From Pyrinomonadaceae bacterium (GTDB lineage: Bacteria; Acidobacteriota; Blastocatellia; Pyrinomonadales; Pyrinomonadaceae), in NCBI GenBank assembly GCA_030841085.1, contig JAVEDP010000041.1, positions 248,001-312,000 of the forward strand: 64,000 bases of DNA. The letters are read 5' to 3'. A program made the translations under genes and the position numbers. The notes below the pieces were generated by a model. It saw only the letters and a program-made list of their open reading frames with translations, searched no databases and was not told the origin of the DNA. Every line of letters starts with the position of its first letter. Position 1 is the first letter of the stretch. This document shows, one piece after another, positions 55,082-62,971 of the stretch.

Positions 55082-55361
55082 CTACAGCACGACGAGACGT
55101 GACATAAGGCGCATGATTCATCCCTTTCGGCGAACGGTTGAAAGTGGGCTAACAGGAGTGAGGCTCTATGAAAAGCGGGGACTCTTGTTAACGGAGCGCG
55201 AGGAACGACTAACGCTTGATCGATGAGAACGTCCGCACGCTACTTCCAGGATGGGCAGATGTCAATAAAAGATTTCTTGTATGAATTTCTATTAATCGGA
55301 GATACCACTGAGAGCACGAAATCTTGCTTGAGAGCTCCAAATGAATTAGGCAGGAGGTAAT

Positions 55362-55796
55362 TTAAAACCCGCGGGAGCTGCACATGGCGCAATGATCGCA
55401 AGGTTTACCACCCGGTTCGACGCTGCACGTTTTTTCTTTTTCGAAAAAGTCTACCAGCTCGGCAACCGTGGCTTCTTCAACGCCGAATTTTTCCTGACTC
55501 GGATGTGAATAAGAACTGTTGATGCCGGCTAACCAGGGTGAGTGGGTTGTGGGGGCCGATGGCGCGGCGGATGGAAACGAACTAATCGCAGCGGGTTGAC
55601 GGGAGGGTGTCGTTGTTATCTTCGCTTCTAACTGAGAAATCTTTCTTTGCAATTCACTGAGCCCGGCGCGGACTGCGGCAAGTTCCGAACTCACTTCGCC
55701 GGTTTGTTGTGGACGGATTGTTGGCGAGCTCTCGGCGGAAACGCGGCGAGCGATTCGTTCTGCAATCTCGCGAGCTTGATCTTGTTCGGTGGACAT
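55362..55796 (-). CDS. BMC-associated cysteine-rich coiled-coil protein, unknown
   Basis: A 144-residue protein not recognised. Residues 5-20 form an amphipathic helix (DQAREIAERIARRVSAES) like encapsulation peptides. Residues 36-60 are a coiled coil (SELAAVRAGLSELQRKISQL), then a Ser/Pro/Ala linker. The end has a helix (VEEATVAELVDFFEKEK) and Cys124, Cys133, Cys136 and Cys139 in the pattern CDHCAMC, which could bind an Fe-S cluster or metal. It is the last gene of the BMC locus, after a REP doublet. A role as cargo or adaptor is inference. Confidence 0.6.
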   Translation of the reverse strand: MSTEQDQAREIAERIARRVSAESSPTIRPQQTGEVSSELAAVRAGLSELQRKISQLEAKITTTPSRQPAAISSFPSAAPSAPTTHSPWLAGINSSYSHPSQEKFGVEEATVAELVDFFEKEKTCSVEPGGKPCDHCAMCSSRGF

Positions 55797-55800
55797 AAGC

Positions 55801-55893
55801 GTAAAGCAAACTGTTAGTTTGCGGACCGCAGTGAAAAATACCGTTGGAGAAAGAAGGCTAACTATCCCATCGCAAACTAATAGTTTGCTTTAC
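55801..55893. repeat. REP doublet, family A, copy 3
   Basis: Left arm 55801-55824 and right arm 55871-55893 are inverted copies with a 46-bp centre, inside the BMC locus between the cysteine-rich gene and a shell gene. Confidence 0.88.
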
Positions 55894-56162
55894 ATCAAAT
55901 CGATGCGGTCGACGACACCGACGATTGCTGAATCAATCGCCGCTTGCGGCTTTCCGGTTGCGGCGGTCGAGGCGCCCCAACCTTCCTGCACTATCAAAAC
56001 CGTATCGCCAACTCCCGAATCAACCGAGTCGAGCGCCAGGAGCGTGTAGGCCGTCTCTTCGCCTTCGGGCGTGATCTGCTGGCAAAGCATTATCCGCGCA
56101 TTGTCATAGCGCTGGTTTTTTTGCGAAGCAACAACGTTGCCAACGACTTTAGCGAGAATCAT
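55890..56162 (-). CDS. BMC pentameric shell protein (EutN/CcmL), BMC-P 3
   Basis: A 90-residue vertex protein (MILAKVVGNVVASQKNQRYD, VGDTVLIVQEGWGASTAATG, AAIDSAIVGVVDRIDL). Pentamers close the vertices of microcompartments. It starts 14 bp inside the end of the second vertex gene, so the two are translationally coupled. The last codons overlap the REP arm. Confidence 0.92.
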   Translation of the reverse strand: MILAKVVGNVVASQKNQRYDNARIMLCQQITPEGEETAYTLLALDSVDSGVGDTVLIVQEGWGASTAATGKPQAAIDSAIVGVVDRIDLM

Positions 56163-56463
56163 CCATTACCTGCCGGGCGGTTTTAGTCGATCCGTTGGTG
56201 ACGTGCGCATCTGAATCGACGATGCCGATAATTGTGCAGTCGGTGGGCGTGTCTTCCCGTTTGAAAGGAAAGCTGGCTTCTTTGCCGCGGCACCAAAAAA
56301 CCAACTCGCCAACTCCGGCGCCAACAGCATCGACCGCTACCATCGGTTTTCCGTTCGGCTGCAGATCTTTGTTCAAGGTTTGCACGACCAAAAGTTTGCG
56401 ACCTTCAAGCGCTTCGTTCTTGATGGTTGCTACCACAGTGCCAATGACGCGTGCCAGTTGCAT
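56149..56463 (-). CDS. BMC pentameric shell protein (EutN/CcmL), BMC-P 2
   Basis: A 104-residue EutN/CcmL protein (QLARVIGTVVATIKNEALEG, MVAVDAVGAGVGELVFWCRG, TDCTIIGIVDSDAHV). It has an extended C-terminus (TNGSTKTARQVMDDSR) relative to the other two. It is the middle of three vertex genes and overlaps the next by 14 bp. It lies after a REP doublet that separates it from the first. Confidence 0.92.
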   Translation of the reverse strand: MQLARVIGTVVATIKNEALEGRKLLVVQTLNKDLQPNGKPMVAVDAVGAGVGELVFWCRGKEASFPFKREDTPTDCTIIGIVDSDAHVTNGSTKTARQVMDDSR

Positions 56464-56467
56464 ATCT

Positions 56468-56527
56468 TAGTGGCACAGACTTTAGTCTGTGTATCGTTCA
56501 AAGAGCACAGACTGAAGTCTATGCTAC
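56468..56527. repeat. REP doublet, family E
   Basis: Left arm 56468-56491 (CACAGACTTTAGTCTGTG hairpin) and right arm 56503-56527 are inverted with three mismatches, 11 bp apart. It sits between the first and second vertex genes. Confidence 0.75.
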
Positions 56528-56799
56528 TCCGGTTGCGCTATGTCCACCGTATCAATCACGCCGACGATTGCGGCATCCACCGGCGTGTCTTTCATGCCCT
56601 GCGCCAGTCGCGCGCTCGAGCCCGCGACTACCAACACGCGTTCATGAAAGCCCGCCCCGACAGTATCGACAGCAACCACATAGCCGGTCGTATCGCTACC
56701 ATCAACGTTAATGGGACGCACGATCAGCAATTTCTTGCCGAGTAATCGTTCGTCCTTCTGCGATGAAACAACTGTTCCGAGGATGCGCGCGATGATCAT
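56524..56799 (-). CDS. BMC pentameric shell protein (EutN/CcmL), BMC-P 1
   Basis: A 91-residue vertex protein (MIIARILGTVVSSQKDERLL, VVAVDTVGAGFHERVLVVAG, VDAAIVGVIDTVDIAQ). Its start lies two bases after the hexamer gene. Three BMC-P paralogues in a locus are typical of the planctomycete/verrucomicrobial type (PVM) of microcompartment, as I recall. Confidence 0.93.
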   Translation of the reverse strand: MIIARILGTVVSSQKDERLLGKKLLIVRPINVDGSDTTGYVVAVDTVGAGFHERVLVVAGSSARLAQGMKDTPVDAAIVGVIDTVDIAQPE

Positions 56800-56801
56800 G
56801 C

Positions 56802-57083
56802 TTAGCCGCGATTGCCGATAGGAAGCGCATCGTCAACACTGCCATGTGGGCGTGGGATAACATGCACGCTGACCAATTCGCCAACGCGCCGGGCGGCAGC
56901 CGCACCAGCATCAGTCGCGGCTTTAACCGCCGCCACATCGCCGCGCACGATTGCAGTAACAAAGCCCGCGCCAATTTTTTCATAGCCGATCAGCGTTACG
57001 TTTGCGGCCTTGACCATGGCGTCGGCAGCTTCGATCATCGCAACCAGGCCTTTAGTTTCAACCATACCGAGTGCTTCTTGCAT
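56802..57083 (-). CDS. BMC hexameric shell protein (BMC-H)
   Basis: A 93-residue single-domain BMC protein ([40 protein letters not shown]). The pore loop reads KIGAG at 36-40 where carboxysome CcmK reads KIGSG, so the hexamer pore may differ in charge and size. It would tile the facets of the compartment shell. It is followed by the three BMC-P genes. There is only one hexamer gene in the window. Confidence 0.95.
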   Translation of the reverse strand: MQEALGMVETKGLVAMIEAADAMVKAANVTLIGYEKIGAGFVTAIVRGDVAAVKAATDAGAAAARRVGELVSVHVIPRPHGSVDDALPIGNRG

Positions 57084-57098
57084 TCAGTTCTCCTTTTA

Positions 57099-57288
57099 AC
57101 TCGTGAATCGTCTAACTCGTGAATCGTAAATCGTAAATCGTGAATAGTTCGCTAGATTACCTTGTTTTGTTAATCTGAACCACTCTACTGCTGCGATCTA
57201 GATATTTATTAATTCTCTATGGAACAATTCTTGTTGGATACCGCGATTTTTCTTTCACGATTTACGATTCACTATTTACGATTTACGG
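57099..57288. repeat. Inverted pair of 7-bp-period arrays in the BMC locus
   Basis: AACTCGT, GAATCGT, AAATCGT, AAATCGT, GAATAGT (57099-57147, one unit 9 bp) face TTCACGA, TTTACGA, TTCACTA, TTTACGA, TTTACGG (57254-57288). The 210-bp spacer between aldolase and shell genes holds no other gene. Confidence 0.8.
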
Positions 57289-57293
57289 CATCA

Positions 57294-58115
57294 TTACCGG
57301 CTTTGCAGCACCGCCTGCGCCAGCAGTTCCATCAACTCTTCTCGCGTCAACGTGATTTTTCCTGCGCCGTTCGCCGGCGTTGCGTTTGGATAAACAGTCG
57401 GCGGGGGACGGTCGCCCGTGGGACAAGTCAACTGTGTTTCGTGCAGGTAGCCGCAAGCCTGACAACGCGCGCTTTCGCCGAGATAACCTGCGGCTTCGCG
57501 CACGTTGATTAGTTTTTCGATCGCGTCAGCAGGCAAATTTTTTGAGCCGCCGAGCATCCTCGCCAGAATCGCAATACGAGCTGTGTGTTCCAAGGTCTCC
57601 AGCCTGTCGAATGCCTGCCAAAGATCCGAACCATAAGCCACCGCGCCGTGGTTGGCCATCAACAATGCGTTGTGATGTTTGACCAGCGGACGCATGGCTT
57701 CGGTCAGTTCGTCGGTTGAAGGCGTTCCGTAAGCCGCAAGCGGAACACAGCCGAGGGTCAGAATAACTTCAGACAGAATCGGTTGATCGATCGGCAAGCC
57801 GGCGACGGCAAACGCGGTCCCGTGCGGAGGGTGAGCATGACAGACCGCTTTCACATCCGGACGCTCATGGTAAATCAGCAAATGCATCGCCAACTCGCTC
57901 GATGGCCTGCGCTGCGTTAAAGGTTTCCCCGAGGCATCTGTCACGGCCAGCGCGTCTTCTGTCATGCGGCCTTTGCACATCATGGTTGGCGTCGCCACGA
58001 TGCGGCCATCGTCGAGGCGCGCGCTGACGTTGCCGTCGGAAGAAACGACGTAGCTGCGCGCGTACAGTAAATTTCCGATCTCCACTATTTCGCGCCGTGC
58101 GGTTTGCTCGTCCAT
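57294..58115 (-). CDS. Class II aldolase (L-fuculose-phosphate aldolase type) with probable encapsulation tail
   Basis: A 273-residue class II aldolase/adducin protein. Zinc and catalytic residues match FucA: E74, H93 and H95 (HAHPPH) and H156 (MANHGAV), where E. coli FucA has E73, H92, H94 and H155. After residue 215 comes a Cys pair with a third Cys (CQACGYLHETQLTC) and a Pro/Ala linker. It ends with an amphipathic helix (KITLTREELMELLAQAVLQS), a typical BMC encapsulation peptide. It would cleave fuculose- or rhamnulose-type phosphates to lactaldehyde in the compartment. The substrate is inferred. Confidence 0.9.
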   Translation of the reverse strand: MDEQTARREIVEIGNLLYARSYVVSSDGNVSARLDDGRIVATPTMMCKGRMTEDALAVTDASGKPLTQRRPSSELAMHLLIYHERPDVKAVCHAHPPHGTAFAVAGLPIDQPILSEVILTLGCVPLAAYGTPSTDELTEAMRPLVKHHNALLMANHGAVAYGSDLWQAFDRLETLEHTARIAILARMLGGSKNLPADAIEKLINVREAAGYLGESARCQACGYLHETQLTCPTGDRPPPTVYPNATPANGAGKITLTREELMELLAQAVLQSR

Positions 58116-58211
58116 AACTGATCTTGTTTCGCTTGATGCCCGCAGTTCAGAGTCCCAGGCTTCAGCTTGCCGGCTACACCCGCAAGAGCAACCTGAAGGT
58201 TGTATTCTGAA

Positions 58212-58922
58212 CTACTTCAACTCTTGCTCGTTGATTTCGTCTAACTTTTCAAACTGCTGCTTGTGTGTGCGGGTTGTCGTCACTTTGGACTGCGGCCGCG
58301 CCAGGAAAAAAGACAGCGACTCGAGCGAGGTCGTCAAATCCACCGTCTTCACTTTTACATCAAGCCGTGCGCTGAGCGGCGCCGGCGCGAAATTCAAAAT
58401 CGCCTTGATGCCCGCCGACATGATTTGGTTGAGAACTTTTTGCGCAACGCGCGCGGGCACGGCAATCACCATCACATCGATTGATTGCTGCTTGACCACA
58501 AGCGGCATCCTTTTCACGTTGTGAATGGCAATCTCGTCTTCACCAATGCGCCGTCCAATTTTCTCTTCATCGTCATCAAAGATTGCGACTACCGTAAAGT
58601 TTGATTTCGAAAAGCCGCGGTAGTTCGCCAGCGCTGTACCCAGACGCCCGGCGCCAACAATGCCGACTCGATGCGGTTTATCCAACCCCAAAATCTTGGT
58701 GATGTGGGCGCGCAGATCGGCGACGTAATAGCCGACGCCGCGCACGCCAAACTCGCCAAAGTAGCCCAAATCCTTCCTGATTTGCGCGGAATTTAGATTG
58801 AACTGTTCGGCCAGCGCCTGTGACGAAATGGTCTTTATGCCGGCAGCAGCGAGCGTATTCAGACAGCGCAGGTAAACGCTCAACCGGTTGGTAGTCAGTT
58901 CGGAAATTTTCTCTGATTTCAT
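58212..58922 (-). CDS. rex: Redox-sensing transcriptional repressor Rex
   Basis: A 236-residue Rex: a winged-helix N-terminus (TTNRLSVYLRCLNTL, IRKDLGYFGEFGVRGVGY) and a Rossmann domain (RVGIVGAGRLGTALANYRGF) that binds NADH. Rex releases DNA when NADH is high. ATG 58922 is the family start; the longer frame encodes the heptamer array. It lies 96 bp upstream of the aldolase gene on the same strand, suggesting redox control of the BMC locus. No clear Rex operator was found. Confidence 0.92.
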   Translation of the reverse strand: MKSEKISELTTNRLSVYLRCLNTLAAAGIKTISSQALAEQFNLNSAQIRKDLGYFGEFGVRGVGYYVADLRAHITKILGLDKPHRVGIVGAGRLGTALANYRGFSKSNFTVVAIFDDDEEKIGRRIGEDEIAIHNVKRMPLVVKQQSIDVMVIAVPARVAQKVLNQIMSAGIKAILNFAPAPLSARLDVKVKTVDLTTSLESLSFFLARPQSKVTTTRTHKQQFEKLDEINEQELK

Positions 58923-58962
58923 TTCGAGGGCCTGACGGTAAGTATAGACCCAATGTGAAATA

Positions 58963-59096
58963 GTTTCGAGTTGCGAGTTTCGAGTTTCAAGTTGCGGTAT
59001 CCGAGGTAACTCGTCTGGCCCACAACCAACGCCCACGGACAGCAGCGCGAACCAACAAACTCCAAACTCGAAACCCGAAACTCGAAACTTGGAACT
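58963..59096. repeat. Inverted pair of 7-bp-period arrays between rex and ruvA
   Basis: GTTTCGA, GTTGCGA, GTTTCGA, GTTTCAA, GTTGCGG (58963-58997) face a reverse-complement array (CTCGAAA type) at 59055-59096. The arrays lie in the divergent spacer of rex and ruvA. Confidence 0.85.
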
Positions 59097-59156
59097 ACCG
59101 GCTTCATCAACTACAATCGCGTTCGTTAACGTGATTGCTCAATCAGACCTGCTTCA

Positions 59157-59783
59157 ATGATCGCATACTTATCGGGCACCCTTCTTTTCAAGCTACCCAA
59201 TTCTGTCATTCTGGATGTTGACGGAGTTGGTTATGAAGTTAATATTCCCGTCTCTACGTTCTACGATCTCGAAGACCCGGGTTCGAATGTGCAGCTCCGC
59301 ATCTACACGCACGTGCGCGAGGATGCGTTGCAACTTTATGGTTTCAAGACGGCGCGTGAGCGTGAACTGTTCCTGCGCCTTATCTCCGTCAGCGGAATTG
59401 GACCACGGCTCGGTATCACTTTATTGTCGGGAATGAGTGCGGATGAAATGATCGCTTCGATCAGAACGAACAATCTGGCAAGGTTAACGTTGATCCCCGG
59501 TGTGGGACGAAAGACTGCCGAGCGGTTGGTAATGGAACTGCGCGATAAAGTAGCTTCGCTGTCTTCGGCTGAGCTTGAAGGAGAGTTGGGCGCCAGGAGC
59601 GAAACGGGCGCTCCGGTGTTGACGGAAGATTCAATGCGCGCCGATGTGCTTTCCGCGCTTTTGAATCTTGGTTATCAACGTAACGCCGCCGAAAAAGCTG
59701 TGACCGCCGCTATTGATGAAGGCGGCGACATCTCAGTGGAACTGATTCTGCGGCGCAGCTTGCGAAAGCTCGCTAAGGTGTAG
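59157..59783 (+). CDS. ruvA: Holliday junction branch migration protein RuvA
   Basis: A 208-residue RuvA with OB domain (MIAYLSGTLLFKLPNSVILD), HhH motifs (GIGPRLGITLLSGM, IPGVGRKTAERLVMEL) and C-terminal domain III (MRADVLSALLNLGYQRNAA). It binds Holliday junctions and loads RuvB. The TAG stop overlaps the first base of a REP doublet; ruvB follows 87 bp later. Confidence 0.97.
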   Translation: MIAYLSGTLLFKLPNSVILDVDGVGYEVNIPVSTFYDLEDPGSNVQLRIYTHVREDALQLYGFKTARERELFLRLISVSGIGPRLGITLLSGMSADEMIASIRTNNLARLTLIPGVGRKTAERLVMELRDKVASLSSAELEGELGARSETGAPVLTEDSMRADVLSALLNLGYQRNAAEKAVTAAIDEGGDISVELILRRSLRKLAKV

Positions 59784-59863
59784 GCAAACTGTTAGTTTGC
59801 GGTGATTCGTTGCCACTCACTTTGGAATCTAGGGAACCAAGGCAAACTAACAGTTTGCTTTAC
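59783..59863. repeat. REP doublet, family A, copy 4
   Basis: Left arm 59783-59802 and right arm 59841-59863 are inverted copies. The left arm begins with the last base of the ruvA stop codon and the right arm ends 7 bp before the ruvB start. Confidence 0.85.
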
Positions 59864-59870
59864 AGAAATC

Positions 59871-60911
59871 ATGTCAACTGAACAACCAGCACGCGTCCGC
59901 GACACGCCGCTCAGCGACGACGAGCGCCAGTTTGAGGTGACAGTCCGTCCCGCCAAACTCGCCGAATACATCGGCCAGCGCCAGGTAAAGGAGAATTTGC
60001 GTATTTACATGAAGGCGGCGCTCAACCGAAAAGAGGCGCTGGACCATGTGCTGCTGACCGGCCCGCCCGGTCTGGGCAAGACAACGCTCGCAAACATCAT
60101 TGCCAACGAAATGGGAGCGGAGCTGCGCTCGACTGCGGGACCGGCGATTGAAAAAGCCGGTGACATAGCGGCGCTCTTAACCAATCTTCAGGAAGGCGAC
60201 GTCCTCTTCATCGACGAGATCCATCGCCTGTTGCCGGCGCTGGAGGAAAAGCTTTATCCGGCGATGGAAGACTATCAACTTGATTTGTTGATTGGTCAGG
60301 GCGCGGGCGCGCGTTCGATAAAACTCGAGCTGCCAAAGTTCACGTTGGTTGGGGCAACGACGCGTGCCGGCTTACTGACGGCGCCATTGCGTGGACGTTT
60401 TGGCATTGTCTTTCATCTCGATTTTTATCCTCACGAAGATTTGGAAATAATTTGCAAACGCTCGGCGCAGATTTTGGGAGTGGAGATCGATGACGATGGC
60501 GCGCGCGAGATTGCGCGCCGCTCGCGCGGCACACCGCGTATCGTCAATCGCTTGCTGCGTCGCGTTCGCGATTACGCGCAGGTTGATTACGACGGCAGGA
60601 TTAGCCAGGCAGTCGCCAACGACGCGCTCAATCGCATGGAAGTCGACACCTTTGGTCTCGATGAGATGGACCGCAAACTGCTGTTTACGATCATCGAGAA
60701 ATTTAATGGCGGTCCCGTTGGTCTCGGGACAATTTCTGCGTCTATCCATGAAGAAAAAGATTCAATTGAGGAAATCATTGAGCCTTATCTTATTCAAATC
60801 GGGTTTCTCAATCGCACGCCACGCGGCCGCATGGCGACGCGTCTCGCTTACGACCACTTTGGTATCTCACCCACCAACCCGTTCAAGCCCAGCCTGTTCG
60901 ATTCCCAGTAA
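59871..60911 (+). CDS. ruvB: Holliday junction branch migration helicase RuvB
   Basis: A 346-residue AAA+ motor with Walker [10 protein letters not shown] (64-72), Walker [11 protein letters not shown], sensor [18 protein letters not shown] and the C-terminal winged-helix end ([20 protein letters not shown]). It drives branch migration with RuvA. ATG 59871 is at the homology start; the longer frame reads through the REP doublet. The doublet leaves only seven bases and no ribosome binding site before the start. Confidence 0.97.
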   Translation: MSTEQPARVRDTPLSDDERQFEVTVRPAKLAEYIGQRQVKENLRIYMKAALNRKEALDHVLLTGPPGLGKTTLANIIANEMGAELRSTAGPAIEKAGDIAALLTNLQEGDVLFIDEIHRLLPALEEKLYPAMEDYQLDLLIGQGAGARSIKLELPKFTLVGATTRAGLLTAPLRGRFGIVFHLDFYPHEDLEIICKRSAQILGVEIDDDGAREIARRSRGTPRIVNRLLRRVRDYAQVDYDGRISQAVANDALNRMEVDTFGLDEMDRKLLFTIIEKFNGGPVGLGTISASIHEEKDSIEEIIEPYLIQIGFLNRTPRGRMATRLAYDHFGISPTNPFKPSLFDSQ

Positions 60912-60963
60912 AGAATTTGTTAGGGTAGATTAATCAATCGTTTCATAACGCCGCCGGATTCAC

Positions 60964-61854
60964 ATGCGAAAGCTATCTTCCTTTTCTCGTCATTCCTTTG
61001 GTGTCCGCAACGCCGGTCCCTGGCGCTCGATCATTATTCATACGCTGCATCAGTTTCACGAAAACGATCTGTACACTTCGGCGGCCGCGATGAGTTATTT
61101 CGGGCTTATGACTTTGTTTCCCGCGTTGTTATTGATGCTGGCCATAAGCAATCAAATACCCGCAGGCGCAGAAATGCTGCGACACGCGGCCGATGTGTAT
61201 CCGGGCTCGAGCAACTTTTTACGAGACACAGTGCGTTCATTATCGTCTGTGTCCACGGGAATAATTATTACTTGCGTCATCGTGACACTGTGGGCCGGCT
61301 CGTGGGTTTTCGCCGTGCTCGAGCGCGCCTTGAATCGAATTTGGGGAACGATCTCCCGCGCGTTCTGGCATGGACGCGCGATAACAATCGGTATGATCGG
61401 GATTGTCGGGGTGCTGCTTTCCGTGTCAGTACTGATCACGTCGTGGCTGGTTGCCCTGCGCGATGTAGCCGGCAGATTTTCGCCGCGCCAAATTGCCAGG
61501 TACCCAATTCTGCTGGCCGTTGGCAGTGTTTTCTGGCAAGGAATCTTTGCGATTTTGAGCTTTCTTATCACAGTGCTTCTGTTCGTAGCCGTCTATCGCT
61601 TCCTGCCGCGCTCGGGGGTTACGTTGCGCGACACGCTGCCGGGCGCAATCGTTGCCGGGCTGCTGTGGGAGCTGGCGAAGTATGTGTTCGCCTGGAGCCT
61701 GGGCTACTTTCATTACGATCAGATTTATGGATCCGTCGGCGCTGTGGTTGCGGTGCTGACCTGGAGCTACGTGTCCAGTCTGATTCTGTTGTTCGGCGCG
61801 CAACTTACCGCAGTGTTCCATCGAGAGCATCCCCACTTTCCTTCCATCGTTTGA
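60964..61854 (+). CDS. YihY/virulence factor BrkB family membrane protein
   Basis: A 296-residue inner-membrane protein with about six helices. ASYFGLMTLFPALLLMLAIS, the central WAGSWVFAVLERALNRIWG and the end VGAVVAVLTWSYVSSLILLFGAQ are family hallmarks. The function is unknown (formerly called ribonuclease BN). It is 52 bp after ruvB and precedes queA, a common neighbourhood. Confidence 0.92.
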   Translation: MRKLSSFSRHSFGVRNAGPWRSIIIHTLHQFHENDLYTSAAAMSYFGLMTLFPALLLMLAISNQIPAGAEMLRHAADVYPGSSNFLRDTVRSLSSVSTGIIITCVIVTLWAGSWVFAVLERALNRIWGTISRAFWHGRAITIGMIGIVGVLLSVSVLITSWLVALRDVAGRFSPRQIARYPILLAVGSVFWQGIFAILSFLITVLLFVAVYRFLPRSGVTLRDTLPGAIVAGLLWELAKYVFAWSLGYFHYDQIYGSVGAVVAVLTWSYVSSLILLFGAQLTAVFHREHPHFPSIV

Positions 61855-61871
61855 ATGTTCCGCTTGCAACG

Positions 61872-62909
61872 ATGCAACTTTCAGAATTTGACTACGAGCT
61901 TCCCGAAGAGTTGATCGCGCAACAACCGTTGGAACGACGCGATGCCTCGCGCATGCTGGTGGTTAATCGCGCCGCGGAAGCCTGGAACGAATCCACCTTT
62001 GCATCGTTTCCTGAGTTGCTTCGCGCGGGAGATGTCGTCGTCATCAACAACACGCGCGTGTTTCCGGCGCGCTTACTGGGACAACGCGATCCTTCCGGCG
62101 GGCGCGTGGAAGTATTTCTCCTTCGCGAAATTGAGCCGTCGATTTGGGAAGCGCTCGTGCGGCCGGCGCATCGATTGAATGAAGGTGCGCAAGTGCGCTT
62201 TGGCGATTCAAGCTTGCGAGCTGAAGTAGTTGCCTCTTCAACCCGGGGGCTGCGTACGCTTAAGTTTGCTGGAGAAAAACCACTGGATACGTTGATAGAC
62301 GAGGTTGGGCAGACGCCGCTCCCGCCTTACATCAAGCGCATGAGCGGTAGTTCTGAAACCGATAGAGAGCGGTATCAAACAATGTTCGCGCGCGAAAGAG
62401 GGGCGATTGCGGCGCCAACTGCCGGCCTTCATTTCACGCCTGAAATCATAAAGGCTCTGCACGAGCGAGGGGCGCGCATTGCAGAAATAACTCTTCATGT
62501 CGGCTACGGCACATTTGAACCCGTCCGAGTAGACGAGATTGCGGGACACAAAGTGGCGGCGGAATTTTTTAACGTTAGCGACGCAGCAGCGCAGATGATT
62601 AATGAAGCGCGCGCCGCAGGTGGACGCATCGTCGCCATTGGGACGACCACCACGCGCGCTTTGGAAACGGCCGCGGGAGACGACGGAATTATCAGCGCCG
62701 GAAACGGTGCGACCGAACTAACCATCAAACCCGGTTACAAGTTTCGCGCGGTTGACGCGCTGCTAACAAACTTTCATCTGCCGCGCTCGTCTCTTTTGAT
62801 TCTGGTTTCCGCTTTTGTCGGGCCCGAGTTGGCGCTAAACGCTTATCGCGATGCGGTAAAGGCGCGATTTCGTTTCTATAGTTACGGCGATTGTATGTTT
62901 GTGATCTAG
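61872..62909 (+). CDS. queA: S-adenosylmethionine:tRNA ribosyltransferase-isomerase
   Basis: A 345-residue QueA, which transfers the ribosyl part of SAM to 7-aminomethyl-7-deazaguanine in tRNA during queuosine synthesis. MQLSEFDYELPEELIAQQPL, VVINNTRVFPARLLG, RGAIAAPTAGLHFTPEI and LTNFHLPRSSLLILVSAF are diagnostic. ATG 61872 is the homology start. It lies 17 bp after the YihY gene. Confidence 0.96.
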   Translation: MQLSEFDYELPEELIAQQPLERRDASRMLVVNRAAEAWNESTFASFPELLRAGDVVVINNTRVFPARLLGQRDPSGGRVEVFLLREIEPSIWEALVRPAHRLNEGAQVRFGDSSLRAEVVASSTRGLRTLKFAGEKPLDTLIDEVGQTPLPPYIKRMSGSSETDRERYQTMFARERGAIAAPTAGLHFTPEIIKALHERGARIAEITLHVGYGTFEPVRVDEIAGHKVAAEFFNVSDAAAQMINEARAAGGRIVAIGTTTTRALETAAGDDGIISAGNGATELTIKPGYKFRAVDALLTNFHLPRSSLLILVSAFVGPELALNAYRDAVKARFRFYSYGDCMFVI

Positions 62910-62971
62910 TGCTTAGCAAAACGATGATGTTAGACTAGAACCAAACCAGAAACCGCTTAATTGCATTTCGC

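Noticed and set aside
58951-58968. Rex operator candidate (TGTGAAATAGTTTC)
   Set aside because: Only one half resembles the TTGTGAA..TTCACAA consensus; the other half belongs to the heptamer array.
58923-59036. N-terminal extension of rex
   Set aside because: It encodes heptamer repeat residues and no Rex family sequence.
61272-61871. Long frame running into queA from upstream
   Set aside because: It lies in another frame of the YihY gene, and queA homology begins at 61872.
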